NCBI GenBank assembly: GCA_028280225.1
Contig: JANQMF010000064.1
Location: 1 to 51,811, forward strand
Reading direction: 5' to 3'
From: Pseudomonadales bacterium
GTDB taxonomy: Bacteria > Pseudomonadota > Gammaproteobacteria > Pseudomonadales > Azotimanducaceae
DNA: 51,811 bases
Shown piece by piece: positions 17,505 to 25,970 of this stretch (within the stretch, counting starts at the first letter, position 1; each line of letters starts with the position of its first letter). A program made the position numbers and the translations under genes. The notes below the pieces were generated by a model. It saw only the letters and a program-made list of their open reading frames with translations. It searched no databases and was not told where the DNA came from.

Positions 17505-18410
17505 ATGCATTTTTCGTCGATCCTCACCGTTTTGGATAAACCCAAACATCGCCAAACTGCGTTAAACAAGACTTTGTGGTTACAGCAGCATGGTGCGGGC
17601 TCGGCGGAGCTAGTCAGTTTCTACTGGAATGCCATGCTGGATAGCGCAACCACTTTCAGCGCGGATCAGCGCCGCAAAATGCGCCACGAGATGCTGACCA
17701 GCGTTAAAGCGTGGCAGGAAGACCTGTTACACAGCAAGATCAGTACCCGGCACCGGGAAGACCATAACCTGAAATTTCGCTCCATATGGTCCAACGATAT
17801 TGCCCAGTGGTTGAGTGAGCAAACGCAAAAGCGGCGATACGATTTGATTGTGAAATCGATTCACAAGAACAAGACACTGCTCTACACCCCCACAGACTGG
17901 AAGATTCTGCGTTCGGTAAAGGTACCGGTGCTGTTGACCGGCGGTAAGGCGCTCAAAGCAGCCAAGAAGAAAGGGCCGGTATTGGCGGCGCTGGACTTTA
18001 AAACCGCGGATGCAAAACACCGCCACTTAAATGCCAGAGTACTCCAAGCCGGCGCGGACTATGCTGAACTGTTGGGCACGGACCTGCATGTGGTCTTTGC
18101 GGTGGAAATCTCCCAGGTGCTGCGTGACTTGGATCTGGTGGATGCCAAGGTAAGCCGCAAGAAGATCCTGGAGAAAATAGCACCGCTGGTTGATCGTACG
18201 GTCCGGGCTTACGGTTTACCCAAAAACCGGTTGCACTTCCCTGTGGGCAAGGCTGGCCAGGTCATCAACCAACAAGCTTATGACCTGAAGGCCAGCACCG
18301 TGGTGGTGGGGTCTTGTGCGCACAAGGTGCAGCAGAGCATGGGGCTGGGTAATACGGCTGAAAGAATCTTATGGAAAGCCCGCTCGGATGTGCTGGTAGT
18401 CAGCCCCTAG
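17505..18410 (+). CDS. tandem universal stress protein (UspE-like)
   Basis: This 301-residue protein contains two Usp-type domains. The second is the better conserved, with VLAALDFKT near residue 165 and the ATP-binding-like end VVVGSCAHKVQQSMGLGNTAE then ILWKARSDVLVVSP. Length and layout match UspE. Usp tandems in proteobacteria are often induced on oxygen limitation. The ATG begins 1 bp after the globin stop, so the two are almost certainly co-translated. A hairpin with T-run follows. Confidence 0.85.
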   Translation: MHFSSILTVLDKPKHRQTALNKTLWLQQHGAGSAELVSFYWNAMLDSATTFSADQRRKMRHEMLTSVKAWQEDLLHSKISTRHREDHNLKFRSIWSNDIAQWLSEQTQKRRYDLIVKSIHKNKTLLYTPTDWKILRSVKVPVLLTGGKALKAAKKKGPVLAALDFKTADAKHRHLNARVLQAGADYAELLGTDLHVVFAVEISQVLRDLDLVDAKVSRKKILEKIAPLVDRTVRAYGLPKNRLHFPVGKAGQVINQQAYDLKASTVVVGSCAHKVQQSMGLGNTAERILWKARSDVLVVSP

Positions 18411-18436
18411 ACCCCGCCTGTTTCCTGCGAAAAGTT

Positions 18437-18465
18437 GCGAGCCCTGTCCCGGGGCTCGCTGTTTT
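18437..18465 (+). terminator. intrinsic terminator of the globin-usp operon
   Basis: GCGAGCCC (18437-18444) pairs with GGGCTCGC (18452-18459), with a 7-nt loop, then TGTTTT. It lies 27 bp after the usp stop and before the convergent ompW end. Confidence 0.7.
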
Positions 18466-18497
18466 GGTGCAAATGTGACGTTCCGGGTGCGAACTCG

Positions 18498-19088
18498 CTA
18501 AATGCGAAATCCCAGATTTATCCCGTAAACAAAGGGGTCTATCTCAACACGCCCCAAGCTTGTGCCATCCACCTTTGCCTTGGGTCCAATGTCTATCCAG
18601 CGTACTTCTGCGTTAACAAACCACTTATCACTGATATCCAGATCTACACCAATTTGAGCCGCCAGGCCAACGGAATCCTCCAACTCCAGGCGGGTGCCGT
18701 CCAGCGGTCCCCTGGTGTCTTCTTGAAAAAACAACGTGTAGTTTACGCCAACACCCAGATAGGGACGCAGGCTGTGTCCGGGCCGAAAGTGATATTGAGC
18801 GCTCAAAGTGGGGGGCAGATGTTTGACCTGGGCAACCTCCGGGCCGTTGACCAGATTAACGTCATGTTCAAAGGGTAACGCCGCCAGCAACTCCACCGCC
18901 CAGTGAGTGTTGACAAAGTAGGTGACGTTAAAGGTGGCCATGGTGCCGGCGTCGACCTCAACAATATCGCTGTTGTCAGATTTTGGATCCACGGTGTGCG
19001 CGCCTACCCGAACCAGCCAGTCACCGGCTTCTGCCAGCACCAGACCCGGACTTAACAACAAACAGAAAATCACGGAAAAGAACTTCAT
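18498..19088 (-). CDS. ompW: OmpW family outer membrane protein
   Basis: This 196-residue precursor has a signal peptide (MKFFSVIFCLLLSPGLVLA) and an eight-stranded barrel pattern. It shows the OmpW-type segments GDWLVRVGAHTVDPKSDNS, PTLSAQYHF, LRPYLGVGVNYTLFF and FVNAEVRWIDIG, ending with the aromatic-rich Phe-Arg-Ile tail typical of barrels. GGAG sits 8 nt before the ATG at 19088; an in-frame GTG at 19094 is less likely. OmpW forms a narrow hydrophobic channel and is activated by FNR in Escherichia coli. Here a perfect FNR box lies 63-76 bp upstream, so oxygen-responsive control is a good inference. Confidence 0.9.
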   Translation of the reverse strand: MKFFSVIFCLLLSPGLVLAEAGDWLVRVGAHTVDPKSDNSDIVEVDAGTMATFNVTYFVNTHWAVELLAALPFEHDVNLVNGPEVAQVKHLPPTLSAQYHFRPGHSLRPYLGVGVNYTLFFQEDTRGPLDGTRLELEDSVGLAAQIGVDLDISDKWFVNAEVRWIDIGPKAKVDGTSLGRVEIDPFVYGINLGFRI

Positions 19089-19150
19089 GAACACGCTCCA
19101 AAGACAAAAAATGACGGTGCGTACTTTGAACGCTTTTGGGTGTTATGGAT

Positions 19151-19164
19151 TTGATAACAATCAA
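19151..19164. promoter_or_regulatory. perfect FNR box between ompW and the fnr-like gene
   Basis: TTGATAACAATCAA matches the consensus TTGAT-N4-ATCAA exactly. Its centre is about 69 bp from the ompW ATG and about 84 bp from the GTG of the fnr-like gene. A class II position (-41.5) fits a start point near 19116 for ompW. The same site could also serve autoregulation of the regulator. Confidence 0.85.
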
Positions 19165-19240
19165 ATTAGGTACTATCCCGGATACGTTCTTAAGGTTGAT
19201 GTTGTCAAGCTTTGCACATGGAAGAACTTGATGTGGTTGT

Positions 19241-20047
19241 GTGAATACTGCGCTTATGAATACCGCAATAATAAGGAATAACAGTCAGCCTGAACGGCGG
19301 TTCGGGGGCTGCGCGGGTAAAGAAAAATATTTATCGTTAGACGCCGTGCAGCCGGCGATAGCGTGTAAGAACTGTCAGGCTCGCGCGGCGTGTGTGGCTT
19401 CGAAGTTTGCGGTGGAGGAATTTACCTTTCCGCCGGGGATGCGTACCAGCGGCGCGCTGTGTCAGGGTACGGTTTTGTACCGTATGGGAGAACCCGCTAA
19501 ACGGCTGTTTCATGTGCGTTCCGGGATGTTCAAGACCATCACGCTCAAAGCCAGTGGTGATGAATTTGTCACCGGCTTTCATCTGCCCGGAGAAGTTATC
19601 GGCCGTGCCGGGGCTGATGGTTGTTATACGGAGAGTGCTGTTGCTTTAGATGCATCAACCGTATGTCGCTTGGATCTGGACACATTTTTGCGTAACCAGG
19701 GAGCCCACGGCGATTTTGTCGGGGCAATTGTTCAACAGCTTGGCGAACAGTCCCAAGCGGATTTACAGCATCGTTTACTGTTGAGCCAGACAGCGGCAGG
19801 GAGCCGTTTTGCCGCCTTCTGCCTCAACTATGCACAGCGCTTGTCCACCATAGGACGTTGCAAACACTTTCTGCCTACCCCCATGAGCCGCACGGATATG
19901 GCTAATCATTTGGGTATGACTCTGGAAAGCTTGTCACGGGTTGTTTCAAAACTGCAGGCGAGGGGGGTGATCCTGGCCAGGCGGGATCACATTAATATCA
20001 GGAACTTCTCAGCGCTGCAGCAACTGGCCGCCGACGCAACCTTATGA
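19241..20047 (+). CDS. fnr: FNR-type oxygen-sensing transcriptional regulator
   Basis: This 268-residue Crp/Fnr protein has an N-terminal CX2CX5C (Cys42, Cys45, Cys51) and a fourth cysteine, Cys142 in ASTVCRLD, matching the four ligands (20, 23, 29, 122) of the oxygen-labile 4Fe-4S cluster of E. coli FNR. The recognition helix SRTDMANHLGMTLESLSRVV keeps the E-S-x-SR pattern (Glu, Ser, Arg) that reads TTGAT half sites. The GTG at 19241 or the ATG at 19256 could be the start; neither has a strong ribosome-binding site. A perfect FNR box lies upstream. Its stop overlaps the next ATG as ATGA. Confidence 0.92.
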   Translation: MNTALMNTAIIRNNSQPERRFGGCAGKEKYLSLDAVQPAIACKNCQARAACVASKFAVEEFTFPPGMRTSGALCQGTVLYRMGEPAKRLFHVRSGMFKTITLKASGDEFVTGFHLPGEVIGRAGADGCYTESAVALDASTVCRLDLDTFLRNQGAHGDFVGAIVQQLGEQSQADLQHRLLLSQTAAGSRFAAFCLNYAQRLSTIGRCKHFLPTPMSRTDMANHLGMTLESLSRVVSKLQARGVILARRDHINIRNFSALQQLAADATL

Positions 20048-21225
20048 CCGCTGACTCGGGTCTGCTTACCCCGTACAAAGCGCCGCCGGACTCTCAGGAA
20101 TCCTGGTCAGACGCCTATTTGCGTGCTTTGCATAGGGCTGGACAGCGCTTTCACCAACCCAAGCTGGCCCTTTCCCTGCACACGCCCCCGGCATGGGCTG
20201 GGATAGATCCCGGTGAAAGGGCCGTTTATGCAGGCGCCTTGGGTCGTGAACTATCCATATTAGCCGCCCATTTGTCCCCGCAATGTGTATTACAGCAATT
20301 GTCGGTTGGTGCCGGTGAAATCGCCTACCTGCAGCAGGATCACCTGCAGCGGATTGTTGGCCAGATCCTGACCGCCTTTCGCGTGGCACCGGTCTGGGGC
20401 CGGGAATTCTGGGTGACGCAAGGCCCTGAAGACGCCGGCCAGTCAGATGATCACCGGGATCAACCGGTGGACTATGATTTTTTGGCCGGATTGGGTTTTG
20501 GCCACGTGCAGTTGGACAACGGGGACGGCGCCGGCCTTGAAGCGGCCGGGGTACAGATACAAGCCTGCCGGTATGCCGGCTTTCAATGTGTTGACTTACG
20601 CTGCTCGGCTCCCGTAGCCAACCGGCTGGCGTGGAAACCGGAGAAAATAACCTTTCGGCAAGACTGCACTTGGCAGAGTTGGGCGGAACTCGACGACTAC
20701 AGGCACGTGGCTGCCAAGGAATTTGTCCGCAAAGACAGTAGCTTTGGCCGCGCCTTGCAAAAAGGTGCGCTCAGCCCCAACCGCCTTGGCTATACCACAT
20801 GTAACCCTGAGATAACCCTGGCGGTCGGAGTAGGGGGGGTGAGTGAACTGGGTGCAATGCGTGTGGTCAACCATGTTGACCCGGACCCGTACACGGCCAG
20901 TCTTGAGCTTCACCAGATGCCCGTGGCAAGCGGCACAACGCTGAGCGTGGACCATCAATTGCGGCGCTTTGTTAAACGCATGCTGGGGAGCCGCTTTTGC
21001 CTTGATCTGCAAGAGTTCAGCAAGCTCAGTGGACAGCACTTTGCCGATTATTTTGTGCCCGAATGGGCCGTGCTGGATGAGCTCAGCCGGCAGGATCTGG
21101 TAGTCATTGATGATCGGCAAATCACCGTAACGCCCTTGGGTAAATATTGGGTGCGCGACATCGAGGCACTTTTTGACGGCTGCCTGCCCACTGTCAGTCT
21201 GTCCCAACAGGCCAGGCTGGCTTAG
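20044..21225 (+). CDS. HemN-like protein lacking the radical-SAM cysteines
   Basis: The C-terminal half matches oxygen-independent coproporphyrinogen III oxidase (HemN) closely: NRLGYTT, GVGGVSELGAM, LRRFVKRMLGSRFCLDL, QHFADYF, LGKYWVRDIEALFD. At the N-terminus, KLALSLHTPPAWAG (residues 40-53) stands where HemN has YVHIPFC followed by the CX3CX2C cluster motif, and no cysteines are present there. VGAGEIAYL replaces the SAM-binding GGGTPTYL. At 393 residues it is shorter than the usual 450-460. It is therefore probably not a radical-SAM enzyme. It may bind tetrapyrrole, act as a chaperone, or regulate. ATGA overlap with fnr indicates co-translation. Its 3' end overlaps the convergent gene. Confidence 0.85.
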   Translation: MTADSGLLTPYKAPPDSQESWSDAYLRALHRAGQRFHQPKLALSLHTPPAWAGIDPGERAVYAGALGRELSILAAHLSPQCVLQQLSVGAGEIAYLQQDHLQRIVGQILTAFRVAPVWGREFWVTQGPEDAGQSDDHRDQPVDYDFLAGLGFGHVQLDNGDGAGLEAAGVQIQACRYAGFQCVDLRCSAPVANRLAWKPEKITFRQDCTWQSWAELDDYRHVAAKEFVRKDSSFGRALQKGALSPNRLGYTTCNPEITLAVGVGGVSELGAMRVVNHVDPDPYTASLELHQMPVASGTTLSVDHQLRRFVKRMLGSRFCLDLQEFSKLSGQHFADYFVPEWAVLDELSRQDLVVIDDRQITVTPLGKYWVRDIEALFDGCLPTVSLSQQARLA

Positions 21226-21989
21226 CTGATGCTTGACGTATCAAGGTCCACCACCAGAGCAGCATGATCGCTGAGTCCGTCACGACGCTGAGGTTGTCCG
21301 GGGTGGGCGAGCCAAAGATGTCTGACGGCGGTAATCTGCTGTTTTAGATGAGGCGAAACAAACGCCTGGTCCAGGCGGAATCCGTTGTTGTGGCCGGGGG
21401 AATACCAGGTGTACTCCCGCCGGTCACCGTGCAAATGCCTGAAACTATCCGCCCAACCATTGTTTTCGAGTTGCTGAAACCACCGGTGAGTTTTTTGATT
21501 AAATACCGGACGTTCCTCATCTTCGCCAATTTTGCCGGAATTGGTATCCCCGGCCAGAATTGCCGGTCCTCCGCGCCACCGGCGGGTAAGATCAACAACT
21601 GCCTCATGAAAGGCGGGTTTGCGGCCGGTGTGCTGATTGGGGATGTGCATGCCGCCCAGGACTAATTTTGGCCGGGTCAGACGCACCATCAACCACCGGC
21701 CCGCTTCCCTGGGTTTGCTGCGCAAGGCCACCCGATTAATCGGCGTGCGGGCGGCAATCAGCAGAGCGTTTACTTTCGGTGCAACCTCGCTGAGTGTATC
21801 CGCCTGGTGACCCAACCCGGCGCTTGCCAGAGCCCGGGCGATACTCTGGCTGGCCGGGGTGGAGCGAAATTCGGACAAGATGATGGCGTCGGGTTGCTGG
21901 CTTAACAAGGCCTTGACAATTTCTCCGGCACGCGTGCCGCCCCCGGCGCGGATATTCCAGGCGATCAGGCGAAATGGCCCCTCAGTCAT
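21222..21989 (-). CDS. endonuclease/exonuclease/phosphatase (EEP) family protein
   Basis: This 255-residue protein has the EEP fold signatures: LIAWNIRAGG (metal-binding Asn), ILSEFRS (Glu), AGDTNSG (D-x-N), RLDQAFVS and a terminal GLSDHAALVVDL (catalytic DH). Relatives hydrolyse phosphodiester or phosphomonoester bonds in nucleic acids, lipids or small molecules, so the substrate cannot be assigned. There is no signal peptide. A TTG at 22022 would add 11 residues. The ATG at 21989 is preferred, though no clear Shine-Dalgarno precedes either. It is convergent with the HemN-like gene, with overlapping stops. Confidence 0.85.
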   Translation of the reverse strand: MTEGPFRLIAWNIRAGGGTRAGEIVKALLSQQPDAIILSEFRSTPASQSIARALASAGLGHQADTLSEVAPKVNALLIAARTPINRVALRSKPREAGRWLMVRLTRPKLVLGGMHIPNQHTGRKPAFHEAVVDLTRRWRGGPAILAGDTNSGKIGEDEERPVFNQKTHRWFQQLENNGWADSFRHLHGDRREYTWYSPGHNNGFRLDQAFVSPHLKQQITAVRHLWLAHPGQPQRRDGLSDHAALVVDLDTSSIS

Positions 21990-22097
21990 GGGGTTTGGCC
22001 AAGATGACAAATCACCGGTCAAGCATGCAGAAACTCGGCTGGATGCTCAAATGGAAATGTTGTAGCGTGGCGTGTTTCGAGATAGGGAATACAACAG

Positions 22098-22853
22098 ATG
22101 GACTACCTGGATCCGGTGGAAGCCCGCGACTTACCCGGACTGCGCCTGGCACTGACGGCGGGCGCCCCGGCGCCCTATTCGATGTCTGCCCGGGCCATAT
22201 TGGATATCAAGGAAGTTGAATATGTCCCCGTCTTGCAGCAGGGGGCGGGGCGTAATGAGGCTTTGGTTGAGTGGACCGGACATAGGAACGCACCCGTAGC
22301 CGTTTATGAAGACGAAGCCCCTCGAGCAGGTTGGTTGGAGATTCTGAACCTGGCGGAGCGTTTGGGTAGAGGGCCGGGGTTATTGCCGGAGGATATTGAC
22401 TTACGCATGTTAATGGTGGCGTGGACCAATGAATTAATCGGCGAGGGGGGCTGGGTTTGGCAAATGCGCCTGGTCATGCTGGGTCTTGCCGGGCCGGAAA
22501 AAGCGGCACAAGCAGCCACCAGGAACCCCATGTACGCCCAGTACGGGTATAGCGAAGCCGCCCGGGAAACGGCTGCGGACAAAGCCAAATTAATTATGGA
22601 CAAATTTTCGGCTTTTGCCGCTCAGCGCAAATCCCATTATTTAATTGGTGATTCCTTGTCCGCGCTGGACATCTACTGGGCTTTTTTTTCCCAGATACTA
22701 AAGACGTTACCGGATGATCAGTGTCCCATGCCCGCGGGTTTGCGTAAGTCTTATGACTACAGCAGCGCCGTTCTGGGTGGAGGGGATGCAGGCTTGATTG
22801 AGCAGCGGGATTGGATATTGCAAAACCATCTCCGGCTGCCTCTCAAGTTTTGA
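22098..22853 (+). CDS. glutathione S-transferase-like protein
   Basis: This 251-residue protein has a GST-like layout: an N-terminal thioredoxin-like part (LRLALTAGAPAPYSMSARAI, VEYVPVLQQG, NAPVAVYEDEAPR) and an all-helical C-terminal domain with HYLIGDSLSALDIYWAFF, the conserved N-cap-box region. The usual Ser/Tyr/Cys position near the first helix is occupied by the APYSMSAR segment, so Ser is a candidate. It may detoxify electrophiles produced by the surrounding oxygenases. It precedes an LLM flavoenzyme by 48 bp on the same strand. Confidence 0.8.
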   Translation: MDYLDPVEARDLPGLRLALTAGAPAPYSMSARAILDIKEVEYVPVLQQGAGRNEALVEWTGHRNAPVAVYEDEAPRAGWLEILNLAERLGRGPGLLPEDIDLRMLMVAWTNELIGEGGWVWQMRLVMLGLAGPEKAAQAATRNPMYAQYGYSEAARETAADKAKLIMDKFSAFAAQRKSHYLIGDSLSALDIYWAFFSQILKTLPDDQCPMPAGLRKSYDYSSAVLGGGDAGLIEQRDWILQNHLRLPLKF

Positions 22854-22901
22854 GCAAAGTGTACAAGAAACAGTGGACCTGTTAACTAAGGAAAATCATA
22901 A

Positions 22902-23894
22902 ATGACAAAGACACGCACCCCCTTGGGGGTCACATTTGGCAGCCTCGGTGTACTTGGCCCCCGGGCGGTATTAGAAGTGGCGGAACAGGCCCGGACCATG
23001 GGTTATCGGTCGTTGTGGACGGTGGAGGCCACGGGTACCGATGCCTTCAGCTTGTTGGGAGGTGTCTCAGCGGTTGCACCGGAACTGGATCTGGCTACCG
23101 GGATTATACCCATCCAACTGCGCACCCCGCCCCTGGTCGCCATGAGTGCCGCAACCCTGCAAGCCATGAGCCCGGATGCTGATGTGTGGCTGGGGGTTGG
23201 TGTCTCCGCACCGGCAATATTACGCCAGCATGGCAAAGCGGTTGCCGAGCGGCCCATTGCCATGATGCGTGAATACGTTGCCTTGTTACGGGAGTGCTTG
23301 TCCGGCGAGGCGGTCACTTTTGCGGGGGACTTCTGGCAGGTTAAGCGTTTCAGACTGGGGATACGCCTGGGAGATAGGCGTCCCAAGATCGTGATGGCCG
23401 CCCTGAACCCCCAGATGCTTAAGTTGGCGGGTGAAATTGCGGATGGAGTGTTGCTTAACTACATTCCGGTCAGCCATGTCCCGGTATCGGTACAACAAGT
23501 CCGTAAAGGCGGGAACGCGAAGATTTTTGCCTACGTTCATGCAGCGGTGGGTGAGTTGGAACAATCCGCAACCTCGGCGCGGAAGGACCTGTTTAACTAC
23601 GCCATGGCGGACGGTTATGCCAACATGTTTCGCGCAGCCGGATTTGCGGATGATGTGAATACCTTGCGCGAGCGTCAGGCCCAGCGCGACCGGGATGGTG
23701 CCGTTGCGGCAATCTCCGAAGAGATGATTCAGGCAATCAATTTTATCGGCAGCGGAGAAGACGTGACCCAATTTGTCAAAAGTTATGTTGACGCCGGTAT
23801 TGAACATCCGGTACTGATGCCCATGCCGTGGGGTACGGATCGCCGGCAGGTAGCTTACGCGACCATGGCGGCCGCCGCTGAGGCGGTCAAGTAG
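22902..23894 (+). CDS. LLM-class (luciferase-like) flavin/F420-dependent oxidoreductase
   Basis: This 330-residue TIM-barrel protein belongs to the bacterial luciferase-like monooxygenase superfamily. Typical segments are YRSLWTVEATGTDAF, LATGIIPIQLRTPPLVAMSA, WLGVGVSAP, KIVMAALNPQMLKLAGEIAD split over two strands, and a C-terminal PVLMPMPWG. Members use FMN or F420. In a gammaproteobacterium FMN or a rarely occurring F420 would be needed, and no F420 biosynthesis gene is in the window. The GST upstream is probably co-transcribed. Confidence 0.85.
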   Translation: MTKTRTPLGVTFGSLGVLGPRAVLEVAEQARTMGYRSLWTVEATGTDAFSLLGGVSAVAPELDLATGIIPIQLRTPPLVAMSAATLQAMSPDADVWLGVGVSAPAILRQHGKAVAERPIAMMREYVALLRECLSGEAVTFAGDFWQVKRFRLGIRLGDRRPKIVMAALNPQMLKLAGEIADGVLLNYIPVSHVPVSVQQVRKGGNAKIFAYVHAAVGELEQSATSARKDLFNYAMADGYANMFRAAGFADDVNTLRERQAQRDRDGAVAAISEEMIQAINFIGSGEDVTQFVKSYVDAGIEHPVLMPMPWGTDRRQVAYATMAAAAEAVK

Positions 23895-23935
23895 TGGCCT
23901 TTGCAAGGCACTGTAGGTAAAGGCGCAGGAAGCGC

Positions 23936-24721
23936 TTAACTTGCGACATTGCGCACGGCGTTAATTTTCAACATGGGCTTGTCCGCGGGCTGGTAGGTAA
24001 AGATGAGTGCACGGCGCGCCCGGTTGGAGTGATTAGGTTGTGATCCATGCACCGAATGGGGACTGAAGAAAAAGAGGGAACCCGCCGGGCCGGTTAACGG
24101 TTGACGTTGGGTGAGATCAAATGTCTTTGGGTCGGTAAAAAATCCCCCAAGCCGGCTGCCGTCAACGGTTCCGGGCAGTATACCGTGCCGGTGGCTGCCC
24201 CGGATCACCTCAAAACACCCGTTGTCCGGGGTTTGTTCATCAATGGCAATCATCACATTGGGTAAAAGGTCTACATGGTTACAGTTGTGCATCCAATAGG
24301 GTGAATCCTGGTGCCACCCGAATCCGGAGCCGGCTTCCGCTCGCTTAAGGTTTAGTTTGGCGGTCCACAGGGCAAGCCGTGGCTGACCAACAATTGCACA
24401 CATGGGTTCGGTAATTTTGGGGTCGTCTACAAGTGCGTTGATGGCGGCGTGTAAATGGTGAATGGGTTCGATCACCCGAATCTCGTCGGAGTCCGCAGTA
24501 TGTTCAAATTGAACGGTGCAACTTGTAGTGTCGACAAAACGTTTACCGTCCAGATAGTAGGTATGCCCGTGGGGCACTTCCGCCCGGGCGCGCAAAACAC
24601 TTTCTTCCACGGCGTCTGCGAGGGCCGTCATGGCTGTGTGACTGAACACTCCCGGACGCACAACATACCCATCTTCGTGATAAGCCTTTAACTCCGGTGC
24701 GGAGAGTGTGTTGGTGCTCAT
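23936..24721 (-). CDS. phytanoyl-CoA dioxygenase (PhyH) family protein
   Basis: This 261-residue Fe(II)/2-oxoglutarate oxygenase has the metal triad visible as WHQDSPYW (H-x-D) and the distal His in SPHSVHGSQPNHS, followed by the Arg-rich SNRARRALIFTYQP that binds 2-oxoglutarate. Family members hydroxylate phytanoyl-CoA, ectoine or small amino-acid derivatives. It starts 5 bp after the stop of the upstream amine oxidase, so the two form an operon. A shared substrate such as an N-methylated amino acid is plausible. Confidence 0.88.
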   Translation of the reverse strand: MSTNTLSAPELKAYHEDGYVVRPGVFSHTAMTALADAVEESVLRARAEVPHGHTYYLDGKRFVDTTSCTVQFEHTADSDEIRVIEPIHHLHAAINALVDDPKITEPMCAIVGQPRLALWTAKLNLKRAEAGSGFGWHQDSPYWMHNCNHVDLLPNVMIAIDEQTPDNGCFEVIRGSHRHGILPGTVDGSRLGGFFTDPKTFDLTQRQPLTGPAGSLFFFSPHSVHGSQPNHSNRARRALIFTYQPADKPMLKINAVRNVAS

Positions 24722-24726
24722 AACCG

Positions 24727-25848
24727 TCAGAACAGGCGCTTTGCAGACAGAAAATCTATCGGGTGGGGTGTTTTGTTATCCAAGGCCAATTGAGCCAGAA
24801 TTTCACCCAGCACCGGCGCAAACTTATAACCGTGGCCGGACAAGCCGGCGGTGAAGAATACGTTGTCATACTCCGGGTGGCGGTCCACGACAAAGTGTCC
24901 GTCCGGTGACTGAGTGTACATGCACACCTCATGGCGTTGCTGGCCACCCAGGGTAGGCAGGTGCTCAGCGCAGAAGCTGCGGACTGTAGCCAGGTCGTTA
25001 GAATCAGGTGCGGGACTGATCTTTAAAGGATTGGCAATGCTTTCCCCGCCCGCGTGGTTTGCAACCTTTACACCCCACTGATCAATTTGAGGAAAACCAT
25101 AAAATAAACCGTCAGGCAAGGCAAAGAAAAAAATCGGCAGATCAGACATTTGACGATCTTCACTGCCAAACCAGTGCAGGTGCTTGCGCAGGATCTTAAA
25201 TTTGGATTGCAAGTGCGTGAGGAAATCACCGGCCCAAGCTCCGGCAGTGATAATAAGTTGAGCGGTCTCGAAGGTACCCTGGGAGGTATGCACCGTAATA
25301 TTGTGACCGGCTTTAGCGTTCCAGGATTCAACCCGGGTATTGGTTAAACACCTGGCGCCCAATCTAAGCGCTTCTTTGACCTGGAAGCGGATAGCGTCTT
25401 CCACCATCAAATAACCGCCATCACTTTCAAGCAAGCCAACGTGGTCGGGGTGGGGCACGAGCCCCGGGTACCTGGCCTTGATATCCGTGGGGCTGAGGAC
25501 CTCGATGGGTAAATGATGCATCCGGGCGGCAGTCTGGATGCCGCTGATAATCTCGCTTTTGGGAGATCCCATGCTTAACACCCCACAGGGGTGAAATAGG
25601 GGTTGGGGCGCATCCAGGGTTTGCCACAGTTGGTAAGCGCGTTCCAGCAAGGGAACGTAGTCGGGATGTTCAAAATAGGCTTTGCGAATTACCCGGGTGT
25701 CGCCATGTGAACTGCCGCGGCTGTGGGCAACATCAAAGCGCTCGATGCCCAAAACCGACGCCCCGCGCAGGGCAAGCTGATACAGGGCAGCACTGCCGAT
25801 ACCACCCACACCCAGGACAATTGCGTCATATGGTTGTTTATCCGGCAT
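24727..25848 (-). CDS. N-methyl-L-tryptophan/sarcosine oxidase-like flavoprotein
   Basis: This 373-residue monomeric sarcosine oxidase-family protein begins with the FAD-binding LGVGGIGSAALYQLALRGASV and ERFDVAHSRGSSHGDTR, a hallmark of MSOX/SolA. HEVCMYTQSPDGHF contains the cysteine that covalently binds FAD in this family. It oxidatively demethylates N-methyl amino acids to formaldehyde, H2O2 and the amino acid, or oxidises a related amine. It is first in an operon with a PhyH dioxygenase. Confidence 0.88.
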   Translation of the reverse strand: MPDKQPYDAIVLGVGGIGSAALYQLALRGASVLGIERFDVAHSRGSSHGDTRVIRKAYFEHPDYVPLLERAYQLWQTLDAPQPLFHPCGVLSMGSPKSEIISGIQTAARMHHLPIEVLSPTDIKARYPGLVPHPDHVGLLESDGGYLMVEDAIRFQVKEALRLGARCLTNTRVESWNAKAGHNITVHTSQGTFETAQLIITAGAWAGDFLTHLQSKFKILRKHLHWFGSEDRQMSDLPIFFFALPDGLFYGFPQIDQWGVKVANHAGGESIANPLKISPAPDSNDLATVRSFCAEHLPTLGGQQRHEVCMYTQSPDGHFVVDRHPEYDNVFFTAGLSGHGYKFAPVLGEILAQLALDNKTPHPIDFLSAKRLF

Positions 25849-25970
25849 CAGTATATAGTGCTTGGTTTGTGGATGGTTAAAAACCTTAACACGAATCTAA
25901 TGATTGAGTTTAAGCGGCAAGCAGGCTTTGTCCAAACCGGTGAACACAGGCAGCTAGAGGAAAATACGGC

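Noticed and set aside
19196-19208. TTGATGTTGTCAA as a second FNR box
   Set aside because: The half sites are separated by five bases with TTGA/TCAA symmetry and do not match TTGAT-N4-ATCAA.
20044-21225. Annotation as oxygen-independent coproporphyrinogen III oxidase
   Set aside because: The radical-SAM cysteines and the SAM-binding glycines are absent, so the enzyme name would mislead.
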